In this document: positions 1 through 8,362 of the stretch, piece by piece | Position numbering within the stretch: position 1 is the stretch's first letter | How the letters are laid out: each line of letters begins with the position of its first letter | NCBI GenBank assembly: GCA_051954955.1 | Contig: JBQCHF010000208.1 | Location: 1-64,000, forward strand | DNA length: 64,000 nt | Reading direction: 5' to 3' | Source: JBQCHF01 sp051954955 | GTDB lineage: Bacteria; Actinomycetota; Actinomycetes; Motilibacterales; Motilibacteraceae | Notes under the pieces: model-generated | The model's input: only the letters and a program-made list of their open reading frames with translations | What the model was told of the DNA's origin: nothing | The model's database searches: none | Position numbers and translations under genes: made by a program

Positions 1-231
1 CATGGGGCTGGGCACGCTCGGGGGGCTCCCCCCCGGCTGAGCCGCGGCGCCCCACCGGCCCCACCCGGCCGCGGCGGCCCCCCGGGGCCCGGGGCAGGGG
101 GGCGACGAGGCGAGGGCCCGATAGGGACAGCCGATGTTGTACCGAGGGCTCGATTCGGACCGGCGTGGGCCGATGTGTGCCATCGTGACCGGCGTCGCGC
201 CGGTGGTGCGGCACGAGGCACAGGGGTCGGC

Positions 232-1677
232 ATGGCACAGCGAGGACGGCTGCACGGCGACGGTGGCCGGGGCGGTCCCGTGCCCCCGACGGCAACAGCA
301 GGCGCTCGGGCAGCGCTGGCTGCCGCGGCCGGCGGTGTCGCCGCGCTCCTCCTGCTCACCGCCTGCAGCGGCGCCCCCACCGCCGTCCCGGCGGCCGACG
401 ATGCGCCGGTCATGCCCCGGTCGGCTGCACCGACGACGTCGGCTCCTGCGGCTGCCGCGGCGAGCGCGACGGCCTCGCCGGCCCGCAGCACAGCGACCGC
501 CAGCAGCACGGCGAGGGCCACCCGGGCGGCGACCGCGCTCGCCACGGCCAGGGACACCAGCGCGCCGAGCCACCGTCCGACGGCCGCGAGCCCCACCGCG
601 ACCGTCCGCGCCACCGCGACCGTCCGCGCCAGCGCGACCGCCGCCCCCGCGAGGTGCACCACGACGCCGGACCTGAGCAGCTGGAGCGACGCGCGGCTGG
701 CAGCCCAGACGATCATCGTGCCGGTGCAGGAGACCTCGGTCTGGACCGTCGGCCCGCAGGTGGCCGCCGGCGCCGGCGGCGTGCTGCTCTTCGGCAGCTA
801 CGCCCCCTCCGCCCTTCGCTCGTCCCTGGACCGGCTCGGCGCCAAGGCGCCCGACGGTGTCCGGCCCTTCGTCATGTCCGACGAGGAGGGGGGCTCGGTG
901 CAGCGGATGGCCAACGTCGTCGGCCGCATCCCCTCCGCCCGGACGATGGCCGCCACCCTGTCCCGATCGCAGGTGCGGGCCCTGGGCTCCAAGACCGGCC
1001 GGCTGCTGCGCGGCGTCGGCGTCACCATGGACCTCGCGCCGGTGCTCGACCTGGACGACCGGCCCGGCCCGAGCAACGACAACCCCGATGGCACCCGATC
1101 GTTCAGCCTCGACCCGGCCACGGCGTCGGCCTACGGCCGCTCGTTCGCCGCCGGCCTGCGCGCCGGCGGCGTCGTGCCGGTCGTCAAGCACTTCCCGGGC
1201 CTGGGCGGGTCCACCGGCAACACCGACGTGCGGCCGGCCGCCTCCCGTCCGTGGAGCACGGTGAGGGCGGAGGACCTGCAGCCCTTCGCCGACGCCGTGG
1301 CGGCCGGGCTGCCGGCGGTCATGGTGTCCAACGCCTCGGTGCCGGGGCTGACCACCCTGCCGGCCAGCGTGAGCCGCGAGGTCATCACCGGGGTGCTGCG
1401 CGGGCAGCTCGGCTTCGGCGGCCTCGTCCTCACCGACTCGCTGTCCGCGGGCGCGCTGTCCGCCAACGGGATGTCGGTGCCCCGGGCCACCGTGCGGGCG
1501 CTGGAGGCGGGGGCGGACATGGTGATGTTCGGCTCGTCCTCCGCGGGGACAGGCCCGACGATGCAGGCCACCGTCGACGCCGTCGTGGCGGCGGTCCGCT
1601 CCGGGGAGCTGTCGCGCACGCGGCTGCACGAGGCGGTGCAGCACATCCTCGCCGCCAAGCGGGGGGTCGTCTGCTGA
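232..1677 (+). CDS. Family 3 glycoside hydrolase, lipoprotein (beta-N-acetylhexosaminidase-like)
   Basis: The 481-residue product begins with a hydrophobic leader ending in a lipobox (LLTAC, Cys about residue 45), so it is probably anchored outside the membrane. An Ala/Ser/Thr-rich linker follows (about 50-150), then a GH3 N-terminal TIM barrel. The GH3 signature KHFPGLGG lies near residue 319 and the likely nucleophile Asp near 402, in LTDSLS. In NagZ enzymes the loop after KHFPG ends in a D-S-H acid/base triad; here the matching residues read N-T-D, so the histidine is missing. The likely role is removal of terminal beta-linked amino sugars from cell wall or glycan fragments. The ATG at 232 was preferred to the one at 175 because it puts the leader close to the N terminus. 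The linker carries an imperfect 18-base repeat near 598-633. Confidence 0.8.
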   Translation: MAQRGRLHGDGGRGGPVPPTATAGARAALAAAAGGVAALLLLTACSGAPTAVPAADDAPVMPRSAAPTTSAPAAAAASATASPARSTATASSTARATRAATALATARDTSAPSHRPTAASPTATVRATATVRASATAAPARCTTTPDLSSWSDARLAAQTIIVPVQETSVWTVGPQVAAGAGGVLLFGSYAPSALRSSLDRLGAKAPDGVRPFVMSDEEGGSVQRMANVVGRIPSARTMAATLSRSQVRALGSKTGRLLRGVGVTMDLAPVLDLDDRPGPSNDNPDGTRSFSLDPATASAYGRSFAAGLRAGGVVPVVKHFPGLGGSTGNTDVRPAASRPWSTVRAEDLQPFADAVAAGLPAVMVSNASVPGLTTLPASVSREVITGVLRGQLGFGGLVLTDSLSAGALSANGMSVPRATVRALEAGADMVMFGSSSAGTGPTMQATVDAVVAAVRSGELSRTRLHEAVQHILAAKRGVVC

Positions 1678-1714
1678 AAGTGGTGTGCCGGGCCGCCGCT
1701 GACGGGCGGGTGCG

Positions 1715-2296
1715 TCAGGCCGCCGAGCGGGCGCCGTCCTCCCGCAGCGGGCGCAGCGCGGCGTCCAGCCGAGCCAGCTCGTCCAGCATCGCGTCGGCGG
1801 ACTGCTCCACCTCCGGCGTCGGGCGCAGCGCGCCGTCCTGCAGCAGCCGGGCGTGGAACGGGATGCTGACCGCCTCGGGCACGGCCACCATCTTGAGCAC
1901 GCCGAGGACCTGCTTGAGCTGCTGCACCGCGCGGGTGCCGGCCGCCACCCCGCCGTAGGAGACGAAGCCGACCGGCTTGTCCCGCCACTCCTCGTGCAGG
2001 TAGTCGATCGCGTTCTTCAGCGCCGCGGGGTAGCCGTGGTTGTACTCCGGGGTCACGAACACCACCGCGTCGGCGTCGTCGACCAGCGCGCTCCAGTCCT
2101 TGGTGTGCTGGTGGACGTACTGGCGCAGCCGGGGGTGGTGCGGCTCGTCCAGCAGCGGCAGCGCGAGCTCGGCGAGGTCGACGACCTGGACCTCGAAGCC
2201 GCCGTGCGCGCGGGCCCGGTCGGCGAACCAGGTGCCGATGGGCAGGCCGGCGCGGCCGGGGCGGGTGGAGCCGATGACGACGGTGAGCGTGGGCAT
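1715..2296 (-). CDS. NADPH-dependent FMN reductase family protein
   Basis: A 193-residue flavodoxin-like protein. It opens with the phosphate-binding loop GSTRPGR directly after the first beta strand and carries a second family motif, TPEYNHGYPAALKN, around residue 85, both typical of the NADPH-dependent FMN/quinone reductase (ArsH/SsuE-like) family. Such enzymes reduce free flavin or quinones in the cytoplasm. The ATG at 2296 was chosen because the flavin loop then starts at about residue 9; an upstream ATG at 2323 would add nine residues of basic sequence. It stands alone on the minus strand, convergent with the GH3 gene. The physiological substrate cannot be told. Confidence 0.85.
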   Translation of the reverse strand: MPTLTVVIGSTRPGRAGLPIGTWFADRARAHGGFEVQVVDLAELALPLLDEPHHPRLRQYVHQHTKDWSALVDDADAVVFVTPEYNHGYPAALKNAIDYLHEEWRDKPVGFVSYGGVAAGTRAVQQLKQVLGVLKMVAVPEAVSIPFHARLLQDGALRPTPEVEQSADAMLDELARLDAALRPLREDGARSAA

Positions 2297-2398
2297 GGGA
2301 GGTCCTGTCCGGCGACGGTGCATCTTGTTGTGCTCTCAACCATCGCCGTGGAGCAGGTGTTCCGCCACCCGGGGCGGCGTCGACGCTCGGGCCGGCGC

Positions 2399-3013
2399 TC
2401 AGACCGGCGGATGAGCCGCGGCCGCGGTGATCCGCTGCGCGATCCACTGGCGCACCCCGGCGTCGGTGCTGCTCCAGCTGACGCCCACGGTGCTCAGCAG
2501 CGGATGCTCGTCGGGCGCCAGCCGGCGCACCGTGGCGGCCGCGGTGCCCCCGGGCAGGTGGCACAGCAGCGTGGCCCCGACCCGCAACCGCGCGGCGGCT
2601 TCCAGGCGGAGCGCGGCGCCGCTGGCGGAGAGGTTGACCAGGTGCGCCGCCCACATCACCTGCTCCACGGTGAGGTGCACCTTCTCCTGCAGAGCCACCC
2701 GGCGGGAGGAGCGGGTCGTGCCGCGGTGCATCCAGGCCGGCACGGCCACCCGCAGCAGCGCGCCGGGCGCGGACAGCACGGTGGTCTCCCAGTCCCCGCT
2801 GGTCCCGGTGCAGACCACCGTGGCGCCGGGCCTGGGCAGCTCGGACTGCACGCTCAGGAAGGGCGTCAGGTCGAGATGACGCTGGGTCCGCTCCACCACC
2901 GTGAAGGCCTCGGGGCGCTCCTGCCCCGGCAGCCGCACGGCCAGCATGCGCCCGATCTCGTCGCGCTCGCGGGCCCGGTAGGGGTCCGCGGACGATTGCA
3001 CCGATGCGCGCAC
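2399..3013 (-). CDS. PilZ domain protein, possible cyclic-di-GMP receptor
   Basis: A 204-residue cytoplasmic protein. The N-terminal half resembles the YcgR-like domain found before PilZ. Around residues 100-130 the sequence has arginines in the position of the PilZ RxxxR motif (TTRSSRR), and near residue 128 NLSASGAALRL matches the (D/N)xSxxG motif; together these bind cyclic di-GMP in the family. A GGDEF-EAL protein that could make or break this messenger is encoded at 31326-33125. The start is a GTG with no clear ribosome binding site; a GTG at 3001 or an ATG at 2947 is possible. The gene is divergent from the secreted CAP-like gene. Confidence 0.7.
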   Translation of the reverse strand: MRASVQSSADPYRARERDEIGRMLAVRLPGQERPEAFTVVERTQRHLDLTPFLSVQSELPRPGATVVCTGTSGDWETTVLSAPGALLRVAVPAWMHRGTTRSSRRVALQEKVHLTVEQVMWAAHLVNLSASGAALRLEAAARLRVGATLLCHLPGGTAAATVRRLAPDEHPLLSTVGVSWSSTDAGVRQWIAQRITAAAAHPPV

Positions 3014-3210
3014 GGTGTGGTTCTCGGCGCCCGATTCGGGACCTTGAGCCGCTTCGCCCCGCGCATGCCGGTGCGGCTCGGCCGGCCGAGCCGATCCGTC
3101 GAGGAGCTGTCCTTTTTGCTGCTTCTTGGGTGGTTGGTTGGCTGCGGGCTGCCGTACGGCCCCTAGCGTCGAGGACGGCCCTCCCCGTCCCGACCCGCTG
3201 GAGGACTTCC

Positions 3211-4002
3211 GTGCCCGCAGCTCCCCGATCCCGTCCCCGCCGCAGAGTCCGCCGCAGAGATTGCCGCAGTGGGCTCGGCCTGCTGGCGGCCGTCACGGCC
3301 CCGATCGTCCTCGCCGCCTGGGCCGGGGGCCCGGCCGCGGCGGCGCCCGCCCCGGTGCGGGCGACCCGCGCCGGCGGCGGCAGCGCCACCAGCGCGGCCG
3401 ACCCCCGCGACAACGTGCCCGTGCCCCGCGCCGTCGACGTCGCCTGCACCGGTGCGACCGGCTGGCGCACCGCCGCCTGCACCCGCGCCGTCGTCGCCGC
3501 GATCGACCTCGGCCGGGCGCGCGAGCACCTGCGCCCGCTGGTGCTGCCGGCCGGCTGGGGTGCGATGGCCCCGCGCCGCCAGCTGCTCTGGCTGGTGGAC
3601 GCCGAGCGCACCGCCCGGGGGCTCGCCCCGGTCCTGGGGCTCTCCACCAGCCTCGACGCCGTCGCCTCGCGCGGCGCCTCGCGGGAGGTGGACCCGGAGG
3701 TCCCCGGCCGCACCCTGGACGGGCACGAGCTGTGGGCGTGGGGCAGCGACTGGGCCGTGAGCACCGGCGGTCCGCTGCTGGCCGACTTCCTCTGGATGTA
3801 CGACGACGGCCTGGCCTCGGACAACCTCGACTGCTCGGTGGCCACCCCCGGCGGCTGCTGGGGGCACCGGCACGTGCTCCTGTCCTTCCCGCGGGCCGAC
3901 CCCGGCACGGTCCTGCTGCTCGGCGCCAGCCAGTGGCACACCCGCTGGCAGGGGCAGGCGGTGGAGTCCGACGCGGTCGTCATCGCCGAGCGCGCGGCCT
4001 GA
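3211..4002 (+). CDS. Secreted CAP/SCP-like protein
   Basis: A 263-residue protein with an arginine-rich N terminus followed by a hydrophobic stretch (about 21-45) and an Ala-x-Ala region, consistent with a Sec signal peptide. The mature part contains a region (LLWLVDAERTARGLAPV, about residue 130) resembling the first helix of actinobacterial CAP domains, and later a GCWGHR segment and several cysteines suggesting disulphides. Function of such domains in bacteria is mostly unknown. The start is GTG at 3211, preceded by GGAGG about 7 bases upstream; a TAnnnT-type -10 (TAGCGT at 3164-3169) lies upstream. The longer reading from 3004 overlaps the divergent PilZ gene and was rejected. Confidence 0.6.
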   Translation: MPAAPRSRPRRRVRRRDCRSGLGLLAAVTAPIVLAAWAGGPAAAAPAPVRATRAGGGSATSAADPRDNVPVPRAVDVACTGATGWRTAACTRAVVAAIDLGRAREHLRPLVLPAGWGAMAPRRQLLWLVDAERTARGLAPVLGLSTSLDAVASRGASREVDPEVPGRTLDGHELWAWGSDWAVSTGGPLLADFLWMYDDGLASDNLDCSVATPGGCWGHRHVLLSFPRADPGTVLLLGASQWHTRWQGQAVESDAVVIAERAA

Positions 4003-4022
4003 GGCCCCGGCGCCGCTGACAA

Positions 4023-4637
4023 TCAGCCCGCGCCGACGATCCGCATCGCCAGCTCGACGTAGTGCTCGGCCACGTCCTCCGGGCTCCACTCGCCCTCGTC
4101 GCGGTACCAGCGCGCCGCGTCCACCCCGAGCGAGAGCAGCGCGAGGGTGGTCATCCGCGGGTTGGTGGTGCCGAAGGCCCCGGCGGCCACGCCGCGCTCG
4201 ACCACCTGGCGCACCTCGGCGTCGATCTGCCGGCGGATGGCCGAGATCTCGCGCAGGTGCTCGGGGGAGAGGGCCGACAGCTCGTAGGTCACGATCCGGG
4301 CGCTGGTGTGGTTGCGCGCGTGGTGGGCGGTGAAGGCGCGCACCACCGCCCGCAGCTGTTCCACGGGGTCCGGCGACGTCGCCGCCGCCTCGCGCACCAG
4401 GGCCAGGGTGCGCAGGTGGCCCTCGCGCGAGATCTCGTGGAGCAGGTCCTCCTTGCTCCGGTGGTGCACGTAGAGCGCAGCCGGGCTCACTCCCGCGGCC
4501 GCGGCGATGTCACGGGTCGTGGTGCCGTGGAAGCCCTTGGCGGCGAAGGCCTCCACGGCCGCCGCCACCAGCCGCTCGCGCGCGCCGGGGAGGGCGGCGC
4601 CGTCGGGCGGGCCGGCGTCGGTGCGGGGCTGCGCCAT
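4023..4637 (-). CDS. TetR family repressor of acyl-CoA genes
   Basis: A 204-residue TetR/AcrR-type protein. The helix-turn-helix spans about residues 20-65 (TTTRDIAAAAGVSPAALYVH). The C-terminal part is a TetR ligand-binding domain of the kind found in fatty-acid and steroid regulators (RIVTYELSALSPEH, RYWYRDEG-like region). It is divergent from the FadA6-like thiolase, the same arrangement as kstR2 next to fadA6 in mycobacteria, although the protein is not clearly KstR2 itself. A ribosome site (GAAAGG) lies about 5 bases before the ATG. A near-palindrome in the shared promoter (4760-4773) is the probable operator. The ligand is likely an acyl-CoA; this is inference. Confidence 0.85.
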   Translation of the reverse strand: MAQPRTDAGPPDGAALPGARERLVAAAVEAFAAKGFHGTTTRDIAAAAGVSPAALYVHHRSKEDLLHEISREGHLRTLALVREAAATSPDPVEQLRAVVRAFTAHHARNHTSARIVTYELSALSPEHLREISAIRRQIDAEVRQVVERGVAAGAFGTTNPRMTTLALLSLGVDAARWYRDEGEWSPEDVAEHYVELAMRIVGAG

Positions 4638-4759
4638 AGCGGGCCTTTCGTCGCGGTCCCGGTCGGTGGAGGAGCTGTGGGGGAGGGCTGGAGGAGGGCT
4701 GGGCGAGGTGTTGACGGCACCCGGGGACGTGGGCGAGGCTAGGCGTCGCGAGGCCGGTA

Positions 4760-4773
4760 AGCAAGCGCTCAGT
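4760..4773. promoter_or_regulatory. Candidate TetR operator, KstR2-motif-like
   Basis: AGCAAGCGCTCAGT lies in the 201-base divergent region between the TetR gene and the thiolase. It matches the reported KstR2 consensus AnCAAGnnCTTGnT at all but two fixed positions. The spacing suits repression of both genes. Confidence 0.5.
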
Positions 4774-4838
4774 CACCGTGCTGGCTCCTCCTCCGCCGCC
4801 CCGCTCCCGCTGCACTGACTGGACGAAAGAGGTCCGCG

Positions 4839-6056
4839 ATGCCCGAAGCAGTCATCGTCGCCACTGCCCGCTCGCCGATCGGCCGCGCCGGCAAGGGCTC
4901 GCTCAAGGACATGCGCCCCGACGACCTGTCGGTGCAGATGATCCGGGCGCTGCTGGACAAGGTGCCGGCGCTCGACCCGCGCCAGATCGACGACCTGATG
5001 ATGGGCTGCGGCCAGCCCGGCGGTGAGTCGGGCTTCAACATCGCCCGCGTGGTCGCGGTCCTCGCCGGCATGGACCACCTGCCCGGCACCACGGTCAACC
5101 GCTACTGCTCCTCCAGCCTGCAGACCACCCGGATGGCCATGCACGCCATCAAGGCCGGCGAGGGAGACGTGTTCATCTCCGCCGGTGTGGAGACGGTGAG
5201 CCGGTTCGGCAACGGGAGCTCCGACGGCTGGCCAGACAGCCGCAACCCGGTCTTCGACGAGGCCCGCGAGCGCACCGAGAAGTTCGCCGCCGGTGGCCAG
5301 ACCTGGGTCGACCCGCGCGCGCTCGGCACCCTGCCCGACGCCTACATCGCCATGGGCCAGACCGCCGAGAACGTCGCGCAGTTCAAGGGCATCACCCGCG
5401 CCGAGCAGGACGAGTTCGGCGTGCGCAGCCAGAACCTGGCCGAGAAGGCGATCGCCGACGGCTTCTGGGCCAAGGACATCACCCCGGTCACGCTGCCCGA
5501 CGGCACCGTGGTCGCCAAGGACGATGGCCCCCGCGCGGGCGTCACGCTGGAGGCGGTCTCCCAGCTGCAGCCGGTGTTCCGCCCCGACGGCACCGTCACC
5601 GCCGGCAACTGCTGCCCGCTCAACGACGGCGCCGCCGCGGTGCTGGTCATGAGCGACACCAAGGCCCGCGAGCTCGGCCTCACCCCGCTCGCGCGCATCG
5701 TCTCCACCGGCGTCACCGGCCTCTCGCCGGAGGTCATGGGCCTCGGCCCGGTCGAGGCGAGCAGGCAGGCCCTGGCCCGCGCCGGCATGAGCATCGACGA
5801 CATCGACCTGGTCGAGATCAACGAGGCGTTCGCCGCGCAGGTCATCCCCAGCGCCCGCGAGCTCGGGGTCCCGATGGACAAGCTCAACGTCAACGGCGGC
5901 GCCATCGCCGTCGGGCACCCCTTCGGCATGACCGGCGCCCGCATCACCTCCACGCTCATCAACAGCCTGCAGTGGCACGACAAGCAGTTCGGGCTGGAGA
6001 CGATGTGCGTCGGCGGCGGCCAGGGCATGGCCATGGTGCTGGAGCGGCTCTCGTGA
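4839..6056 (+). CDS. fadA6: Acetyl-CoA acyltransferase (FadA6-like thiolase)
   Basis: A full-length 405-residue thiolase. The active-site cysteine is Cys90 in NRYCSSS, the catalytic histidine is in GGAIAVGHPFG (about 352-362) and the second cysteine in MCVGGGQGMA near the C terminus. N-terminal and central sequence (MPEAVIVATARSP, GGESGFNIAR) is very like mycobacterial FadA6, which acts in steroid C/D-ring breakdown. It should cleave a 3-ketoacyl-CoA with free CoA. Start ATG has AAAGAGG 6 bases upstream. It is the first gene of a run whose next start (GTG 6053) overlaps its stop. No other steroid-ring genes such as ipdAB are present, so the substrate may differ from that of FadA6. Confidence 0.88.
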   Translation: MPEAVIVATARSPIGRAGKGSLKDMRPDDLSVQMIRALLDKVPALDPRQIDDLMMGCGQPGGESGFNIARVVAVLAGMDHLPGTTVNRYCSSSLQTTRMAMHAIKAGEGDVFISAGVETVSRFGNGSSDGWPDSRNPVFDEARERTEKFAAGGQTWVDPRALGTLPDAYIAMGQTAENVAQFKGITRAEQDEFGVRSQNLAEKAIADGFWAKDITPVTLPDGTVVAKDDGPRAGVTLEAVSQLQPVFRPDGTVTAGNCCPLNDGAAAVLVMSDTKARELGLTPLARIVSTGVTGLSPEVMGLGPVEASRQALARAGMSIDDIDLVEINEAFAAQVIPSARELGVPMDKLNVNGGAIAVGHPFGMTGARITSTLINSLQWHDKQFGLETMCVGGGQGMAMVLERLS

Positions 6057-6823
6057 CGTCGTCGAACGCGGGGAACCGCTTCGAGGGCAAGACGGCGGTC
6101 GTCACCGGGGCCAGCCGCGGGATCGGGCTGGCCATCGCCCAGCGCCTGGTCGACGAGGGCGCGCGCGTGGTCATCACCGCGCGCAAGCAGGAGGCGCTGG
6201 ACGAGGCCGTGCAGGCGCTCGGCGGCCCGGAGCGGGCCATCGCCGTGGCCGGCAAGGCCGACGACACCGCGCACCAGGCCGAGACGGTGGCCCGGGCGGT
6301 GGACGCGTTCGGCAGCCTGGACCTGCTGGTCAACAACACCGGCATCAACCCGGCCTACGGCCCGATGGTGGAGCTCGACCTCGACGCCGCCCGCAAGATC
6401 GTCGAGGTCAACTGCCTGGCCGCGCTGGCCTGGCTGCAGCAGGCGCACAAGGCGTGGATGGGCGAGCACGGCGGGGCCGTCGTCAACGTCGCCTCGGTGG
6501 CCGGACTGCGCCCAGCCCCCGGCATCGGGTTCTACGGCGCCAGCAAGGCGATGCTCATCCACCTCACCCAGGAGCTGGCGGTCGAGCTCGGCCCGAGCAT
6601 CCGGGTCAACGCCGTCGCCCCCGCGGTGGTGAAGACCAAGTTCGCCACCGCCCTCTACGAGGGCCGCGAGGAGCAGGTCTCGGCCGCCTACCCGCTCAAG
6701 CGGCTCGGCGTGCCCGAGGACGTCGGCGCCGCCGTCGCCTACCTGCTGTCGGAGGACGCCGCCTGGGTGACCGGTCAGGTCATCACCCTCGACGGCGGCA
6801 TCACCCTCACCGGCGGCGTGTGA
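6053..6823 (+). CDS. SDR family oxidoreductase
   Basis: A 256-residue classical short-chain dehydrogenase. It has the NAD(P)-binding TGASRGIG loop near residue 20, the NNTGI structural motif (usually NNAG), and a YGASK catalytic Tyr-Lys pair near residue 160 with the preceding Ser in the SVAG segment. The C terminus (GQVITLDGG) is typical. It probably oxidises a 3-hydroxyacyl-CoA or reduces a keto-acyl-CoA in the pathway of its neighbours. The GTG start overlaps the thiolase stop, implying translational coupling. In bacterial levulinate operons an SDR makes the 4-hydroxyacyl-CoA; whether this protein does so is inference. Confidence 0.85.
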   Translation: MTSSNAGNRFEGKTAVVTGASRGIGLAIAQRLVDEGARVVITARKQEALDEAVQALGGPERAIAVAGKADDTAHQAETVARAVDAFGSLDLLVNNTGINPAYGPMVELDLDAARKIVEVNCLAALAWLQQAHKAWMGEHGGAVVNVASVAGLRPAPGIGFYGASKAMLIHLTQELAVELGPSIRVNAVAPAVVKTKFATALYEGREEQVSAAYPLKRLGVPEDVGAAVAYLLSEDAAWVTGQVITLDGGITLTGGV

Positions 6824-6824
6824 C

Positions 6825-7565
6825 GTGAGCAGCAGGGTCGATGTCGTCGAGCCGGCCGTCGAGCCGGCTGTCGAGGCCGTCGTCTTCGACTACGGCGGCG
6901 TGCTCACCACGCCGGTCCGCGAGTCGATCGCGGCCTGGCTCGAGCGCGACGGCATCGACCCCGGCTCGTTCTCGCGCACCCTCAAGGCGTGGCTGTCCCG
7001 CTCCGCCGCCGAGGGCACGCCCATCCACCGTCTCGAGACCGGCGAGCTGAGCATCGCCGAGTTCGACGCGCTGCTGGCCGCCGAGCTGGTCCGCGTGGAC
7101 GGCGGACCGGTCCCGACCAGCGGGCTGCTCGCCGGTCTCTTCGCCGACATGCGCGTGGACCCGGAGATGCTCGCGCTGGTCGAGGACCTCAAGGCCGCCG
7201 ACGTGCGGGTCGCGCTGCTGTCCAACAGCTGGGGCAACACCTACCCCCGCGAGCGGATCGACGCGCTGTTCGACCCGGTGGTCATCTCCGGCGAGGTGGG
7301 GCTGCGCAAGCCGAACGCCGAGATCTTCGAGCACACGCTGGACCTGCTCGGCCTCGCAGCGGAGCGCGCCGTCTTCGTCGACGACGCCGAGCCCAACGCC
7401 GAGGGCGCCGCCCGGGTGGGTCTGCGCACCGTGCTGCACACCGACCCGGCGAGCACGCGGACGGCGCTCGCCGCGCTCGTCCCCGGCCTGGACCGGGCCT
7501 GCGAGAACACCGAGAACACTGATCGCACCACCACGAAGTCACCTCTGGACAGGGAGAACGCATGA
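6825..7565 (+). CDS. HAD-IA family hydrolase (ACAD10 N-domain-like)
   Basis: A 246-residue HAD-superfamily protein. Motif I near residue 21 reads FDYGGVL, so the nucleophile Asp is present but the usual second Asp is Gly, as in the HAD domains of ACAD10-like proteins. Motif II is LLSNSWG, motif III Lys is in GLRKPN and motif IV is VFVDDAEPN. Loss of the second Asp makes ordinary phosphatase activity uncertain. The gene lies between two SDR genes and one gene before the MaoC-kinase-dehydrogenase set; HAD, APH and ACAD are fused in this order in mammalian ACAD10. GTG start directly after the SDR stop; its own stop overlaps the next ATG. Confidence 0.8.
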   Translation: MSSRVDVVEPAVEPAVEAVVFDYGGVLTTPVRESIAAWLERDGIDPGSFSRTLKAWLSRSAAEGTPIHRLETGELSIAEFDALLAAELVRVDGGPVPTSGLLAGLFADMRVDPEMLALVEDLKAADVRVALLSNSWGNTYPRERIDALFDPVVISGEVGLRKPNAEIFEHTLDLLGLAAERAVFVDDAEPNAEGAARVGLRTVLHTDPASTRTALAALVPGLDRACENTENTDRTTTKSPLDRENA

Positions 7566-8317
7566 CCGACCAGCGCACCGCCGTCGTCACCGGGGCCGCC
7601 CGCGGCATCGGGGCCGCGGTGGCCAAGCGGCTCGCCGCCGACGGCTTCGCCGTCGCGGTGCTCGACCTCGACGAGGGCGCCTGCCAGGGGACCGTGGAGG
7701 CCATCAAGGCCGCCGGCGGCAACGCGATCGCGGTCGGCGTCGACGTCGCCGACGAGGACGCGGTCCAGGCCGCGGTGGACCGGGTGGCCGAGGAGCTCGG
7801 CGGCCCGACCGTGCTGGTCAACAACGCCGGCATCACCCGGGACAACCTGCTGTTCAAGATGACCACCACCGACTGGGACGCGGTCATGGGCGTGCACCTG
7901 CGCGGCTCGTTCCTCATGAGCCGGGCCTGCCAGAAGTACATGACCGACGCGCAGTGGGGCCGGATCGTCAACCTCTCCAGCACCTCCGCGCTGGGCAACC
8001 GCGGCCAGGCCAACTACGCCGCCGCCAAGGCCGGCCTGCAGGGCTTCACCAAGACCCTCGCCATCGAGCTGGGCAAGTTCGGCGTCACGGTGAACGCCAT
8101 CGCCCCGGGCTTCATCGAGACCGAGATGACCGCGGCCACCGCCGAGCGGATCGGCATCCCCTTCGAGCAGTTCAAGGCCGGCGCGGCCGCGCAGATCCCG
8201 GTCAACCGGGTGGGCCAGCCCGAGGACATCGCCGCGACCGTGTCGTTCTTCGCGCGCGAGGACGCCGGCTTCGTGTCCGGCCAGGTCATCTACGTGGCCG
8301 GCGGACCCAAGGACTGA
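7562..8317 (+). CDS. SDR family oxidoreductase (FabG-like)
   Basis: A 251-residue classical SDR with TGAARGIG (residues 11-18), NNAGI, catalytic Ser in NLSSTS, and YAAAK (about 157-161). It resembles 3-oxoacyl-ACP/CoA reductases and should interconvert 3-hydroxy- and 3-oxoacyl-CoA, the step before the thiolase. The ATG overlaps the HAD stop (ATGA). In the Pseudomonas levulinate pathway a FabG-like protein (LvaD) reduces levulinyl-CoA to 4-hydroxyvaleryl-CoA; either of the two SDRs here could do the same. Direction and substrate cannot be read from sequence. Confidence 0.87.
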   Translation: MTDQRTAVVTGAARGIGAAVAKRLAADGFAVAVLDLDEGACQGTVEAIKAAGGNAIAVGVDVADEDAVQAAVDRVAEELGGPTVLVNNAGITRDNLLFKMTTTDWDAVMGVHLRGSFLMSRACQKYMTDAQWGRIVNLSSTSALGNRGQANYAAAKAGLQGFTKTLAIELGKFGVTVNAIAPGFIETEMTAATAERIGIPFEQFKAGAAAQIPVNRVGQPEDIAATVSFFAREDAGFVSGQVIYVAGGPKD

Positions 8318-8362
8318 CCGGAAGAGCGGATCGGGCAGGGCACCGGCGGGAGAGGAGACGGC

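Noticed and set aside
1..3. A gene starting on the minus strand at the left edge (CAT at 1-3).
   Set aside because: No coding sequence is inside the window and no clear ribosome site precedes it, so it cannot be supported.
1131..4022. A 963-residue open frame on the minus strand.
   Set aside because: It runs antisense through several real genes and its translation is Arg/Ala/Gly-rich low complexity, as expected from high GC content.
4023..4637. Calling this gene kstR2 outright.
   Set aside because: Gene position and operator resemble kstR2, but the ligand domain sequence does not clearly match and steroid-ring genes are absent.
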